In this document: piece by piece, positions 11,363-64,000 of the stretch
Layout: each line of letters begins with the position of its first letter
Position numbering within the stretch: the stretch's first letter is position 1
Source: Amaranthus tricolor
Lineage: Eukaryota; Streptophyta; Magnoliopsida; Caryophyllales; Amaranthaceae
Reading direction: 5' to 3'
Assembly: GCF_026212465.1 (NCBI RefSeq)
Contig: NC_080062.1
Coordinates: forward strand, 10,474,738 to 10,538,737
Length of the DNA: 64,000 bases
Notes under the pieces: generated by a model
Told to the model about the DNA's origin: nothing
What the model saw: only the letters and a program-made list of their open reading frames with translations
Database searches by the model: none
Program-made: the position numbers and the translations under genes

Positions 11363-13452
11363 ATGGCTGGTAATCAAGGAAAAGGAAAAGGTTTTTTTAG
11401 GCAATTGTTGAAAGGTAATAGTTCAAGGCCTACTTTACTTAGAGAGGACCCGCATGAGAGGGGGGGTGACGGGTTCTGCTAGGAGGGCTAGGCATGAAGA
11501 GGCTGTCAGACACAGTGAGGCCCAAAGGTCGAGTACGCTGAACCAAGTGCGTACTCCTATTGATGACCAGGCTGACAGCCTCCAGAGTAGTTGGGGGGTT
11601 TATAGTGATGATGATAATTATGCTGATGATGTTCAGTTCCAAGGTACTGAGTGTCACCAAGTGGACTGGGCTGTTGTTCGCGGCCCCGACGGCAGATTTG
11701 CCCGGGGCGGCCCGAGTTCTTCTGCCGCATCTGAGCGCGCAGGACGTAGTTTTGTCGATAATCAGCCGCCACAGGAGAGCAGGCCCTCACAGTCCACTAA
11801 CACGGACTGGTTAGTGACATCACCCTAGCCCGGTGGGCCGACAGATACGCGACTGATCCCTAGCTATGGCGGGCACATAGCTAAACTTATTTATGACGGC
11901 TTCGAGCGTACGCCTCCGATTCTAGAATGCCGTATTAGGAAGAGACCGGTGGAGTCCATCATCGGACTGAAGGATATGTCCGATACGCTAAACGATGTTC
12001 TACCTGCCACTTCCCTCGGCCGACTACCGGTCATTATGCACCAGCACATCGATTGTGCTTTGATATCTGCGTTCGTCGAGAGGTGGCAGCCGGATACGAA
12101 CACCTTCCACATGCCCTGGGGAGAAATGACGATTATGTTGCACGACGTGCAACGCATATTGGGTATTTCTATTGAAGGTTCTTTGCCGGCTAAGCCTTCG
12201 GAGGCGGAGTGGGAGGTTGGTATCACCAATCTGTTCGGGGAGCCTCTGTCTGAGCTTCGGCGTAAAGGTTCATTCACCGGCGGATGCATAACCGTTGCTG
12301 AATTGATGCGGCTGTGTCATAGGTCGCAGGCCATGGATACCCAGAAGACAGCGTACTACATGGCTGTCATCGGCTCTACCTTGTTGGCGGATAAGTCCAG
12401 AATTGGCATGCGACCTCACCCGATACTTGCCGTGAACGACGATCAGCAGGACGTGGCCTGGGGTGCGGTGACCTTGGCGTTCTTGTACAGGCAGCTCGGA
12501 ATGGTATCTAGGGCTGGTTGCAAGACCATTGCTGGATGCCTCACATTGCTCCAGACATGGATTTATGAGTACTTTCCCGCTTTCCGCCCTCATGCTCGCC
12601 GAGAAGATGTGCCAAACATGACTAGGGCGGAGATGTGGACACCGAAAAAACCATGTCGTGAGCTGGACAGGTTGAGGGACTGCCGCAAGGTTCTTGATTC
12701 AATGACGGAGACTCAGGTACTGTACATTACATTTTGTCATGCATGTTGTTTTCAATTTATAGTATTTTTTTTGTGAACTTCGCTTGTATGCAGGTTGAAT
12801 GGACTCCCTACAATTCTGCTGCTGGTGTGTTGCTGAATGATCACCCACGCACCACCGTAATCGGGGGTATCACGTGCTTTGATGTTGTGGAAGTGTATTT
12901 GCCGGAGCGGACATTGCGACAGATTGGTTTCGTGCAGGCTATTCCTCCCGCTCCTATTAGACCAGCCAAGGCTGTCCGACCGGCACACGGTACCTACTAC
13001 GTGACCTTTCCTTCTTCTGCTGTATATTTGGAGGCATGGAGTAGGTTCCCCTATAGTGCCCGCCTTTTTGAGCAGGGACTTCGTCGGGCTTCTGTTCCTT
13101 TTGAGGCTGAACCTAATTACGTTGATTGGTTCAAAGTGTGCTCACACCCGTACATAGCCCCGGACGAAGGGCCTACTTCTGGTCCTGGTCCTTCTCAGAG
13201 CAGATCTGAATACGTGAGTTTTATTATCATTTTTTTTTCAGATTTTTTTTTAATGAATTAATAACGGTCATTATCCTTTTGTGTTTTCAGTTCCTGAATG
13301 AATGGCCCAGTCGATTCGCTCCACTGGCAAGACTACCTGCTAAGGTTGCGGATTTGAACCCCCGTCAACGACATGCGTTAGAAATATACCTTAATGATTG
13401 TAGAGATTTATTTGAAGAATGGCAAATTTTTAAAGGGCATGACCCTGCATAG
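11363..13452 (+). pseudogene. Plant mobile domain (PMD, aminotransferase-like) protein of the MULE, spliced, two lesions
   Basis: The start MAGNQGKGKGFFRQLLKG (ATG 11363) changes frame at a run of seven G (11459-11465). The main frame then runs with one in-frame TAG at 11826-11828 to the end. Exon 1 ends at 12716, exon 2 is 12794-13213, and exon 3 is 13291-13452. Introns of 77 bp each have GT-AG ends and phase 0. The conserved PMD core follows the TAG: GHIAKLIYDG, PVIMHQHIDCALISAFVERW, DTNTFHMPWGEMTIMLHDV, RILGI, and later AFLYRQLG and GCLTLLQTWIYEYFP. The C-terminal exon has VEWTPYN and DVVEVYLPERTLRQIGF. PMD proteins occur both as host factors (MAIL1/MAIN family) and inside MULE and gypsy elements. 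Its position between terminal repeats marks this one as transposon-borne. Its role in transposition is not established. Confidence 0.88.
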
Positions 13453-13573
13453 TCTGTACTGAAACTATTTTACATTAATTATTGCATTTCTTTTCGTCAA
13501 TGAATGTCATTCGTATACACAATAGTATAATTATGGATTATATACAATTTATAATGAATGTCGTGTATAAATT
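13453..13573. other. Short convergent spacer between the two MULE genes
   Basis: 121 AT-rich bases separate the two stop codons. The 3' ends of the PMD and transposase transcripts must terminate in or overlap this spacer, so read-through would yield complementary RNA. Confidence 0.6.
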
Positions 13574-16479
13574 CTATAGAGTATCTAAATTTACAGCATC
13601 GTCAGCGGTGGTATTAGTTGGTTGTGAACGTGGCCCGCGTAGATTATTCCAGAGCATAATCCTCGTACTGAAATGTGTGTCAAGATGTTTGGTGAAATTG
13701 TCAGCTGCTTGTTTCCAACTTGGATGGATCGGCGGTAGAGGGGACGAATCGTCGTTCATTAAAAGTTGAACAAAATGATTTCTATTAACCCAACATATAT
13801 GTATTACTTTATTTACACTATTCACGCCCGATGCTTTCCTTAACGGGAGAATCAAACAGTTGTATTGCGAATCACAGTCAGCAGAACCATAATAAGCAAT
13901 GGCAATGTTTAGAAATGTTGCTGCAGAGTACAAAGCCATTAGTGCATCCATCCAGTGCATGAAAGGAGCAGGTCCGTTTGCGTGTGAACCTATTCTGAAT
14001 ATAGACTCGTCTAGTGACTCCTGGGATAGATACAAAGTTAGGTATTGCGCTCTATTCATTTGCATTTCTATACTCATAGCACGCCTTAAAAGAGGCCATG
14101 CTTCCTCGCCTCCCAGCTCTGTGACGGCAATTGCTCTAAATCCACAGTTACCATCACCTAACACATCAATCTAGTCGAACAAGTAAGGAGGAAGGATAAA
14201 TGGGATGTTATTAGGCCATGAAAAGTGTGAAAAATCTCGACCTCCAGGATCATCTACAATAAATGTAAATAAAGTTAATATGCGTAAACTGAGACGAATT
14301 AATGCAAAAAACGAAAAATATAGTCAAGTACCGGATAAGTTGAAACTGAACTTAATTCCTACTGAGGATTGCGTCTCTCGACCACTAGATCTGCCACTAG
14401 ATCTCCCGCGGGAAGAAGATCTAGACCCTCGACCGCGAGAAGATGATCTGCTATATTCAAATGAACTTTTTCTCCTTCTCATGTTTTTACTTGTGCTTGG
14501 TCTTCCCTTTCTCGGTGGACTAGCGTAAGACTCAGGTATTTCCGCGCCATCTGGGTGTAGTTCATATTCAAGTAACTGAGACATTCGGCGAACAACAGCG
14601 GGATCAGATTTGAGGACTTCATCGACCAGAGATTGAAAGTACTCTTTGTCATTGGCGTTCGGGTATCGTACTCCTTCATCGATTTCGTCTCCTACCTCTG
14701 TGTACCTCAAAGTACTCCAGAATTCATGAATGTCATCCAAATACAAAGCACCATGTGATCCGATGGACATATGTAAATAACATGCACACGGCAATCCATG
14801 GGTTTGTTGAAGTACACAACCACATTTGTTAAACACAAAATCACCGAGTTCTAACATGCGGTTATACTCAAGCTGGAGCTGCTCCAAGGCATAGAGAGAT
14901 ACGTGGCGATATAGAGGTCTAAAGTAATGATGTCGCATCGATCTTGGTACAGAAGACATGGAATCCTGTAGCGCTTGTCGGATTGTAGCTTGCTGATTTG
15001 TAATATGTGCGTGCGCCCTTTTGAAAAGGGTATCGAATGAGCTATTACCGCTACCAAGGTAATACTTAAAAGACGAGTGTTGGCTTTCAACTCTGCTGGT
15101 AGTCCGGTTACCCAAGTGTAAACAATCATTCGTCCACGCACGGACAAATTTCTCTCTCAGTGGAATCCATGTTCCAGTCAAATACCGAACGACCTTTTTG
15201 TTCCTAACCGACCACGTACTGACGATCACTTACCATCTATCTTCATATTCCTCGATCGTAGAACTTTCAACCAAGGGGTTCCATCTACTTTTCCTGAATA
15301 CCTGCCCTTGTTGATTTTTCTTGCCGCCACACAACTTGTCCACCATGTTCTCAACGTCGTTGCCAATATGCCAGATGCATAACAAATGCCGCACATCTAC
15401 ATTAAACAAAACATTGAACGTAATTAAGACATTATCATTAGATATAACCACTATAATGAATCAGCAAAGCCTTTTTACCTGGGAAGACGTCACGAATAGC
15501 TGCAGATAAACCTTCGTCTCGATCGGTTACAATGACGCTAGGAGTCTGAGCAGTGCCGAAAATATCTCTCAATCCCTGCAGCACCCACGAATACGACACA
15601 GCCGCCTCATCTCGCATCAAACAAAACGCAACCAAGAAATTGTGATTGGTTGGCGTCATTCCGATCACTTCACATAGTGGCCACTTTTGTTTGTTCGTTT
15701 TGTACGTTGTATCTATCAGCACAACATACGGCCACGTACGTATCATTTGGATAGAGGTAGGATTTGCAATTAATAGTCTGCTCAATTGCCCTTCGTTATC
15801 CAAGTCTGTCCAGACCACATAATTAAGTTCTGTGGCCATATGAAGACAGTGTTGAAGGGGAGTCCTACCCTCCATCTCTTCTCTCCTTATTGATTGTCTA
15901 ATATTATATATCTGATTCATACTAGCATAAAAACCAGGAAAATTATCTCTAATAGAATTCATAATAAAGGCCGGTTGCATTCCGGTTGCACTAAGCTGTC
16001 GTATGTGCTCCCGAATGTCTACATTAATCCTATTTGCCCTTACATGACCATCTCTGTACACCAAGAACGGGTGGTTATGTTTTCCCTTTTCACCAGGACA
16101 CACCCTTACCGTCCAAGGTCTTTCTGGTGGTTTATGACTACTTCCTACAATCATAAATTTACACCCGCAACTTCTACTTTTAGAACCAGGTCGGGCAGTA
16201 TTATCTAGATAATGTATATCACCCCTAATATTACCATAGCGGTGACATCTTAAATAGACACTAACTCTAGAACGTCCTTCTTTCTTTTTATAAGAAGCAC
16301 GTGTAAATTGAAAACCGATTGTTATTACTATCGCATCGGCCCAACTATGTAACTCATCTAAGGAGATAAATTCCCTATCCGTAACAAAGCTACCGGAATA
16401 GTCTACGTTGTCTCCAAAGTTTTCAAACTCCTGCAAATTTGAAATATAAATAATATAAATTAAGTACATTAATGACTAC

Positions 16480-16481
<2 letters not shown>

Positions 16482-16511
<30 letters not shown>

Positions 16512-16520
16512 CAACAACAA
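16482..16520. repeat. (TAA)n / (CAA)n microsatellite
   Basis: A run of AAT units followed by ACA units inside intron 1 of the transposase gene. A shorter AAT run is at 16633-16653. Confidence 0.8.
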
Positions 16521-16690
16521 CAACAAATTAAAAACATTACGTAAATAAAAAAATCTTAAAAATTTAAATTTATCAACAATAAAAATTTATACGGAAAATA
16601 AAAAAAATTAATACGGAAAATAAAAAATAGTACTAATAATAATAATAATAATAATTTTAAAAAAATTAATACGGAAAAAAAAAATATTTA

Positions 16691-16745
16691 CAGTCGCCCA
16701 GATTTGTGCGCCTGAACCATGGTTCAGGCGCCCAGATTTGTGCGC
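16691..16745. repeat. GC palindrome module in intron 1 of the transposase gene
   Basis: GCGCCTGAACCATGGTTCAGGCGC (16708-16731) is a 24-bp perfect palindrome flanked by CGCCCAGATTTGTGCGC on both sides. The blocks CGCCCAGAT and GGTTCAGGCGC are the same as in the array at 10574-11059. It lies in the intron between exon 1 (ends 16790) and exon 2 (starts 16430). Confidence 0.9.
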
Positions 16746-16936
16746 TTTTTTTTTTTTTTTTTTAATTTTCCAACGACAACTTTACGTACCGTATCCGACT
16801 CATAGTCGCTTTCGTTAGCCATATTTAACCAATTACGGGTTACCACTTCTTTAACACTTTTTAGAGAGATAATACCAGTTTTTAGAGAGATAGTACCGTG
16901 TTTGAATTCGTACTTCATACGCATCTCAGAATTCCA

Positions 16937-16944
16937 TATATATA
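16937..16944 (-). promoter_or_regulatory. TATA box of the MULE transposase gene
   Basis: TATATATA, 115 bases upstream of the ATG at 16822 on the minus strand and just inside the right terminal repeat. It mirrors the box at 10416. Confidence 0.55.
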
Positions 16945-17044
16945 GACAAATCTTACGCATTAAATTCTTATTAGTGTTATTAAGCGTGATTTACATTTAT
17001 TAATTAATTTTTAAGTATAGTGGCAATTTTGTAATTTTTTAAAA

Positions 17045-17118
17045 TACAGGAGCAAAAATATAATTTTACAAGGGGATGGCGATAAAATAAAAAAGGGTGG
17101 CGAAAAATAGCATCACCC
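17045..17118 (-). repeat. Right terminal inverted repeat of the MULE
   Basis: On the minus strand it begins GGGTGATGCTATTTTTCGCC and continues with ACCC, a T-run and ATTTTATCGCCATCCCC. It abuts the target duplication TAAGATTGA at 17119. Confidence 0.8.
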
Positions 17119-17190
17119 TAAGATTGACAAACTTCTTATATTACTTATATATAGCTAACAAATTGACAGCTAACAACTGAAACTAACACT
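17119..17190 (-). mobile_element. LTR piece of the minus-strand retrotransposon, distal part
   Basis: It continues the LTR interrupted by the MULE. On the minus strand it has TGTTAGTTTCAG at its upstream end (17188) and a TATA-like CTATATATAAG at about 17155-17145. The exact LTR start is uncertain. Confidence 0.45.
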
Positions 17191-17609
17191 CAGGCATACA
17201 GATACATTATACTAAAAGACTATATCAATTTATCTTTGATGTAGTAAGAAAAAATTGTTTTGTTCCATTAATTGTGGTTGGAGAATGATGCAATTTTTTA
17301 AAATAATTTTTCCTATTTTCTCCCCAAATTACTATTTGTTATTTTTTTTTTCCTTTTTTTCGGTAAAAATTACATTTAATTACATAATCTATTAGTCTTA
17401 TAAAACTGTCTCACCATAAGATGGACCCATATAATCAGCCTATTTCTTAATTGATACTATAAGATTATAAGTGATCACTTTGATGTTATAAGTGATCATG
17501 AATACTAAAAAAAAAAAATCACTTTTTAAGATTATAATTTGTTATTTTAAGATACAAGTAATATTTTAAGGTAATAAATGATCAATTTACGACTAAAAAC
17601 TGTCTCCTT
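17191..17609. other. Unassigned AT-rich DNA
   Basis: No gene, terminal repeat or target duplication recognised. Confidence 0.5.
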
Positions 17610-17872
17610 ACTATTTATTTTTTCTAAACAATCCAATTTTTATATATTTTTTTGCTGACAACATCCTTTGTTACATTTTAACCGGTTAATGTAGGTACCT
17701 ACAACCAAAGAGGAGTAGAAGCAAACCATTGAAGAAGTATAAGGAGAAAAAAGTGAGTGTAACGACAAATAGGTACCTATACTAGCCGGGTAAAATGTGA
17801 CTAAGAAGTGCTGTCACAAAAAAATATACAAAGGTTGAATTATTTAGAAATAATTAATAATAGGGATTATTC
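17610..17872. mobile_element. MITE-like inverted-repeat element
   Basis: Imperfect inverted repeats of about 60 bp: 17627-17685 (TATATATTTTTTTG, GTTACATTTTAACCGG) and 17786-17845, whose reverse complement is CCTTTGTATATTTTTTTGTG through CACATTTTACCCGG. The right half is related to 62820-62930 downstream of NRPA1, so this is a local family. No clean target duplication was found. Confidence 0.6.
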
Positions 17873-17887
17873 ACAATAGATGATCAG

Positions 17888-18284
17888 TAAAGGTGTTCAA
17901 CGGGGCGGGTCGATCCAATGAGTCAAGGTCGGGTCACATTTTAACGAGTCATTAGTGGGTCAGGTTAATAACGGGGCGGGTCATTAACGGGCCTTCGTGT
18001 AAAGAGTTAGGCCGGGGTGGTTTGGATAATTATAAAAATTATTTGCGAAATTTTTTTTTTGCCACTTTAATAAAAATTTTTAAATGATATTATTATATAT
18101 ATAATTGGGTCGATCAAACGGGCCATAAAGTATAATAAAAAACTATTTTATGAACTTTAAAAAGGCGGGTCAAAGTGGATTTGATTTAAACGGGCTTTGA
18201 CTCGCCCCGCCCCGTTTAACATATAACATGACCCGCTCAGTTTAATTTTTGACCCGCCCCGTCCCGTCCCGTTGAACACCTCTA
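17888..18284. mobile_element. Non-autonomous hAT-like element, 397 bp, upstream of NRPA1
   Basis: Terminal repeats TAAAGGTGTTCAACGGG (left) and TAGAGGTGTTCAACGGG (reverse complement of the right end) are flanked by an 8-bp duplication ATGATCAG/ATGATCAA (17880-17887; 18285-18292). The subterminal DNA is full of GGGTC/GACCC and GGGGCGGG motifs in both orientations. It has no coding capacity. It ends about 325 bp before the NRPA1 start codon, so it sets the distal limit of the surviving native promoter. Confidence 0.8.
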
Positions 18285-18292
18285 ATGATCAA

Positions 18293-18608
18293 TAGATGAG
18301 ATCATAATATTTCCAAAAAAAAAAAAAAATTCGAAAAACCCGTATGTTTGTTGGTAGATCCGACTATATTTCCGACCCATTAAACAAGCCCGCATCCTAC
18401 TATAAGTAATAAGACAAAACGGGTTTTTCCTTCCTATTTGTAGCAGAAAACCCGCTTACACTTCATACTTTCTCTCACTCGCACCCCTCACAGCCGTTCC
18501 CTCTTCTCCCCCTGGCTTCCAGGACGCCATAACTGCGGCCATAACTTATCTCTTTATCTTCCTCTATTAAACCCTAATAAAAAACGATTCAAAAGTAAAG
18601 TCCAGAAG
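18293..18608 (+). promoter_or_regulatory. NRPA1 proximal promoter and 5' leader with a telo-box
   Basis: The stretch before the ATG has a pyrimidine-rich leader (CTTTCTCTCACTCGCACCCC region, 18469-18530). It also has an AAACCCTAA telo-box at 18569-18577, about 32 bases upstream of the start. Telo-boxes near transcription starts are common in plant genes for ribosome production and translation, which fits a Pol I subunit. The transcription start itself cannot be placed. Confidence 0.5.
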
Positions 18609-62030
<43,422 letters not shown>

Positions 62031-62640
62031 TATATGCTAATTTAATGGGAATACACATGCAATCGGCTATTTAGATAGTGTTTACATGAGATGGTGCCTT
62101 CAATATCCTTGGGTATTTAAATTTTTTTGTGTTTTTGGTTTTATTATTATAAGAAAATTATTAAAATAGTACTTAATTTTGATTGTTTGTTGGGGGTGGG
62201 ATAATCCCACTATTTTGGAATGATTTTACAATTAAATCGTTTACAAGTTCAAAAATATATAATATTTGCTACCTAGAAAAATTATTAAAAATTATTATAT
62301 TCAATTTTAATTTAATCAAATTAACTAAATTGAACAAAGTTGTTGATTATTCAACTTAATATTATCAATTAAACCCTGATTATTCTACTTACACCAACCA
62401 TGAATTGCATTTTTCTTTGCAAAAAGATCAATATATTTTTTCATTTTTACAAGACTTATTTTAGTTTCCAAAAACATTTTCCTCTTTCACATGTCCTTCT
62501 GCTAAAAGAAGGCAGAAGGAAAAGGTGAGGTAAAGGATTACCCCAAGCTAAGATATGGAATCGTTTTTGCTGAGTATGGTGACTTTCATTTTGTTCACAA
62601 AAGATAGGTCAGTTGATTAAACTGGTTCCACAGTGAAGTT
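62031..62640 (+). other. NRPA1 3' flank
   Basis: AT-rich DNA after the stop, expected to contain the 3' UTR and polyadenylation site. No canonical AATAAA was seen close to the stop, so the transcript end cannot be placed. Confidence 0.5.
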
Positions 62641-62647
62641 TAATAAT

Positions 62648-62935
62648 AATTAGGAAAAATTATTCAGAATAATTTCACCTATTGTTTATCTGCTGCTGTG
62701 AATGATCTCTACTTTAACCGATTATTGATTACTTTAGGTATCTCCTAGCTATTACATTCAATTCTACTTTCTTCTTATGCTTCTTTGTTGGTCTACCTTT
62801 ACTTCTCTTTGTGATATGTACTTATAGTAGTCGGTTAAAATGTGGCAATAAGTGTTGTGAACAAAAAATTTACAAAGTTTAAATTATTCAAAAATAATCA
62901 ATAGTAAGAATTATACACAGTTGATGGATAATAGA
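62648..62935. repeat. MITE-like repeat related to the one at 17.6-17.9 kb
   Basis: The right half (TCGGTTAAAATGTGGCAATA through TTCAAAAATAATCAATAGTA) aligns with 17786-17870. The left end GGAAAAATTATTCAGAATAA resembles the sequence at 21119. No target duplication resolved. Confidence 0.55.
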
Positions 62936-64000
62936 TAGGATTATTGAGGACAATTTTTTCAAATAATCATTGTAATTGTGCTTGGTATGTAATAATAACT
63001 TTTAAGCACAGCAGTCTCTATGGCCCCAACCAAATTATCACTTGTGATAAGGGTATAACTTGCCATATTTTATCTCTGTCTCTGACCTTTATCATAAATT
63101 TTATGAGTAATATATGTCGGATATGATGATGATGAGCTTTAATGGGTTTTAATTGGATTTTAATATTGAATTGCTTATATCTCAATCAATCATCTATCTA
63201 TACAATATACAAATGAAGAAACAATTAGGACACATGTCGACTTCACAACAAAAAAATTTTCGCTTTTTTCATGTTGTATTAGGCAAACATTTTTTTAGCA
63301 TATCATGTAATATCTTTCTGATTAGATTTGTTTATAATAACTTAGTTACAAAAGATTTTTAAAATATATCTTATTTACTAATTTTTACCATATACAATCA
63401 ATTAAGAAATCTAGTATCTTTTAATTATAATGGATATTTATAGGATAACATATTAATTATAATTATGTAAAAATTTATTTTCATTAAAATATTTTTGTAA
63501 TAAATTAAGAATAGAAAATAATTTAGAAATACTTACAGATAATCATATACACTACTTACATGGCTATATTAAAAAAAATACACAAATTAAATAGATTATA
63601 CATTAATTATTTAAGGATATAATCAAGAACAGATGTTGGTGAAATAAATTTCAAATGATAATTCAATTACCTATGTTTGACAAACTTATAAAACATAAAT
63701 AAATAAATTTGGTTATATAATGATTATTATAATAAAAACATACTTCTTCCCTTCCTTAATAAAGTTCTCACAAGGAATGTTCATAGGAATTAAGAAAATT
63801 AGAATCTTTTAGATAATAAACATATTATTTTATTGAATAATAAATTTAATGGAGGAAAACTGAAGACCATAAACATTAAAAAAATATTAAATAAAAGTTA
63901 TTAAAAAAATATAGGGACCACAAGTAATAAAAAATATTTTTTTATAAAGTTAGTGAAAAATATGTAGGACCATAAAGAATGTAAAAATATTAAAATGAAG
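62936..64000. other. AT-rich intergenic DNA
   Basis: No gene, RNA gene or complete mobile element recognised. Short frames are incidental. Confidence 0.6.

Larger units (their letters stand above)
13574..16822 (-). pseudogene. MURA-like MULE transposase fused to an OTU cysteine-protease domain, two in-frame stops
   Basis: Four exons join in phase: 16822-16790 (MANESDYESDT), 16430-15479, 15396-14332 and 14253-13574. The N-terminal half has a FAR1-like DNA-binding region (FQFTRASYKKK, CGCKFMIVGS, KGKHNHP). The MULE DDE core follows with VVLIDTTYKTNK and VIVTDRDEGL, then LCIWHI after intron 2, and a SWIM zinc finger CGC...GLPCACYLHM. A basic Ser/Arg-rich linker precedes the last exon. That exon is an OTU protease domain with the catalytic block DVLGDGNCGFRAI (Asp, Cys) and the histidine in WVNRNHFVQL. 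Lesions are a TAA at 15232-15230 just after YEDRW and a TAG at 14173-14171 just before IDVLGDG, where a Trp is expected. Otherwise the frame is clean. OTU domains are known in some plant MULE transposases; what the protease does for the element is unknown. Confidence 0.9.
10301..17118. mobile_element. Mutator-like element (MULE) with PMD gene and MURA-OTU transposase gene, about 6.8 kb
   Basis: The element is flanked by TAAGATTG (10293-10300 and 17119-17126; 9 bp with one mismatch), a MULE-size target duplication. Its terminal inverted repeats are imperfect. The best core is CGCCACCCTTTT...ATTTTATCGCCA at both ends (10318-10350; 17060-17108 in reverse). The repeats probably extend about 100 bases, up to TATA boxes at each end. 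Inside are two convergent genes ending 121 bp apart: a PMD protein (+) and a transposase with OTU domain (-). Each has two or three introns. Both carry isolated lesions, so this copy is recently dead or recoverable only in trans. It sits inside the LTR of a minus-strand retrotransposon. Confidence 0.9.

Noticed and set aside
11949..13452. PMD protein as a host MAIL1/MAIN-type gene
   Set aside because: It sits inside MULE terminal repeats with a target duplication, next to a transposase, and carries a frameshift and a stop.

Overview
The window is nuclear DNA of a flowering plant, most likely a dicot. It is AT-rich and intron-rich, has canonical GT-AG splice sites and is saturated with plant transposons. 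I cannot name the species from the sequence. It holds one apparently functional host gene, a very large gene for the largest subunit of RNA polymerase I (NRPA1/RPA1), on the + strand from 18609 to 62030. I joined 21 exons at GT-AG sites in compatible phase. The result is 1,662 codons with no internal stop and a full set of Pol I signatures.

Upstream region, 1-18.3 kb: layered transposon wreckage. A Ty3/gypsy pol fragment (1-1628, minus) is fused in frame to a decayed CACTA TNP2 transposase (1626-3312, minus). A gypsy LTR end lies at about 3.96-5.94 kb. Next comes a decayed minus-strand retrotransposon (gag about 6.4-6.86 kb, primer-binding site 10141-10157, LTR pieces 10158-10300 and 17119 onward) that has been hit three times. 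The hits are a 995-bp hAT element (6864-7858, 8-bp target duplication), a 2.1-kb solo LTR (7871-9978, 5-bp duplication GATTG) and a 6.8-kb Mutator-like element (MULE, 10301-17118). The MULE carries two convergent genes. One encodes a plant-mobile-domain (PMD) protein. The other encodes a MURA-type transposase with a C-terminal OTU cysteine-protease domain. Both are spliced genes with a few inactivating lesions. Both have, inside their first intron, a GC-rich palindromic module of the same family. In the PMD gene it is tandemly amplified and includes a 48-8-48 near-perfect hairpin. This is the most unusual structure in the window. Two small inverted-repeat elements (17.61-17.87 kb and 17888-18284) lie between the MULE and the NRPA1 promoter.

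NRPA1 region, 18.3-62 kb: about 5 kb is coding and the rest is introns. Introns 2, 6, 7 and 8 have been enlarged by insertions. Intron 6 has an RTE-type LINE (minus) with a 5'-truncated, ORF2-less L1 nested in it between 16-bp target duplications, plus a 684-bp hAT-like element. Intron 7 has an RTE LINE 3' end. Intron 8 has a second 685-bp copy of the same hAT-like family, and an RTE LINE interrupted by a MULE-type MITE and by a rearranged Ty1/copia element. That copia element contains an inverted LTR piece, so about 525 bp of inverted repeat lies inside the NRPA1 transcription unit. Introns 14 and 15 hold SINE-like remnants and a (TA)n tract of about 100 bp.

Downstream, 62.03-64 kb: AT-rich DNA with one MITE-like repeat and no recognisable gene.

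No tRNA, rRNA or CRISPR feature was recognised.
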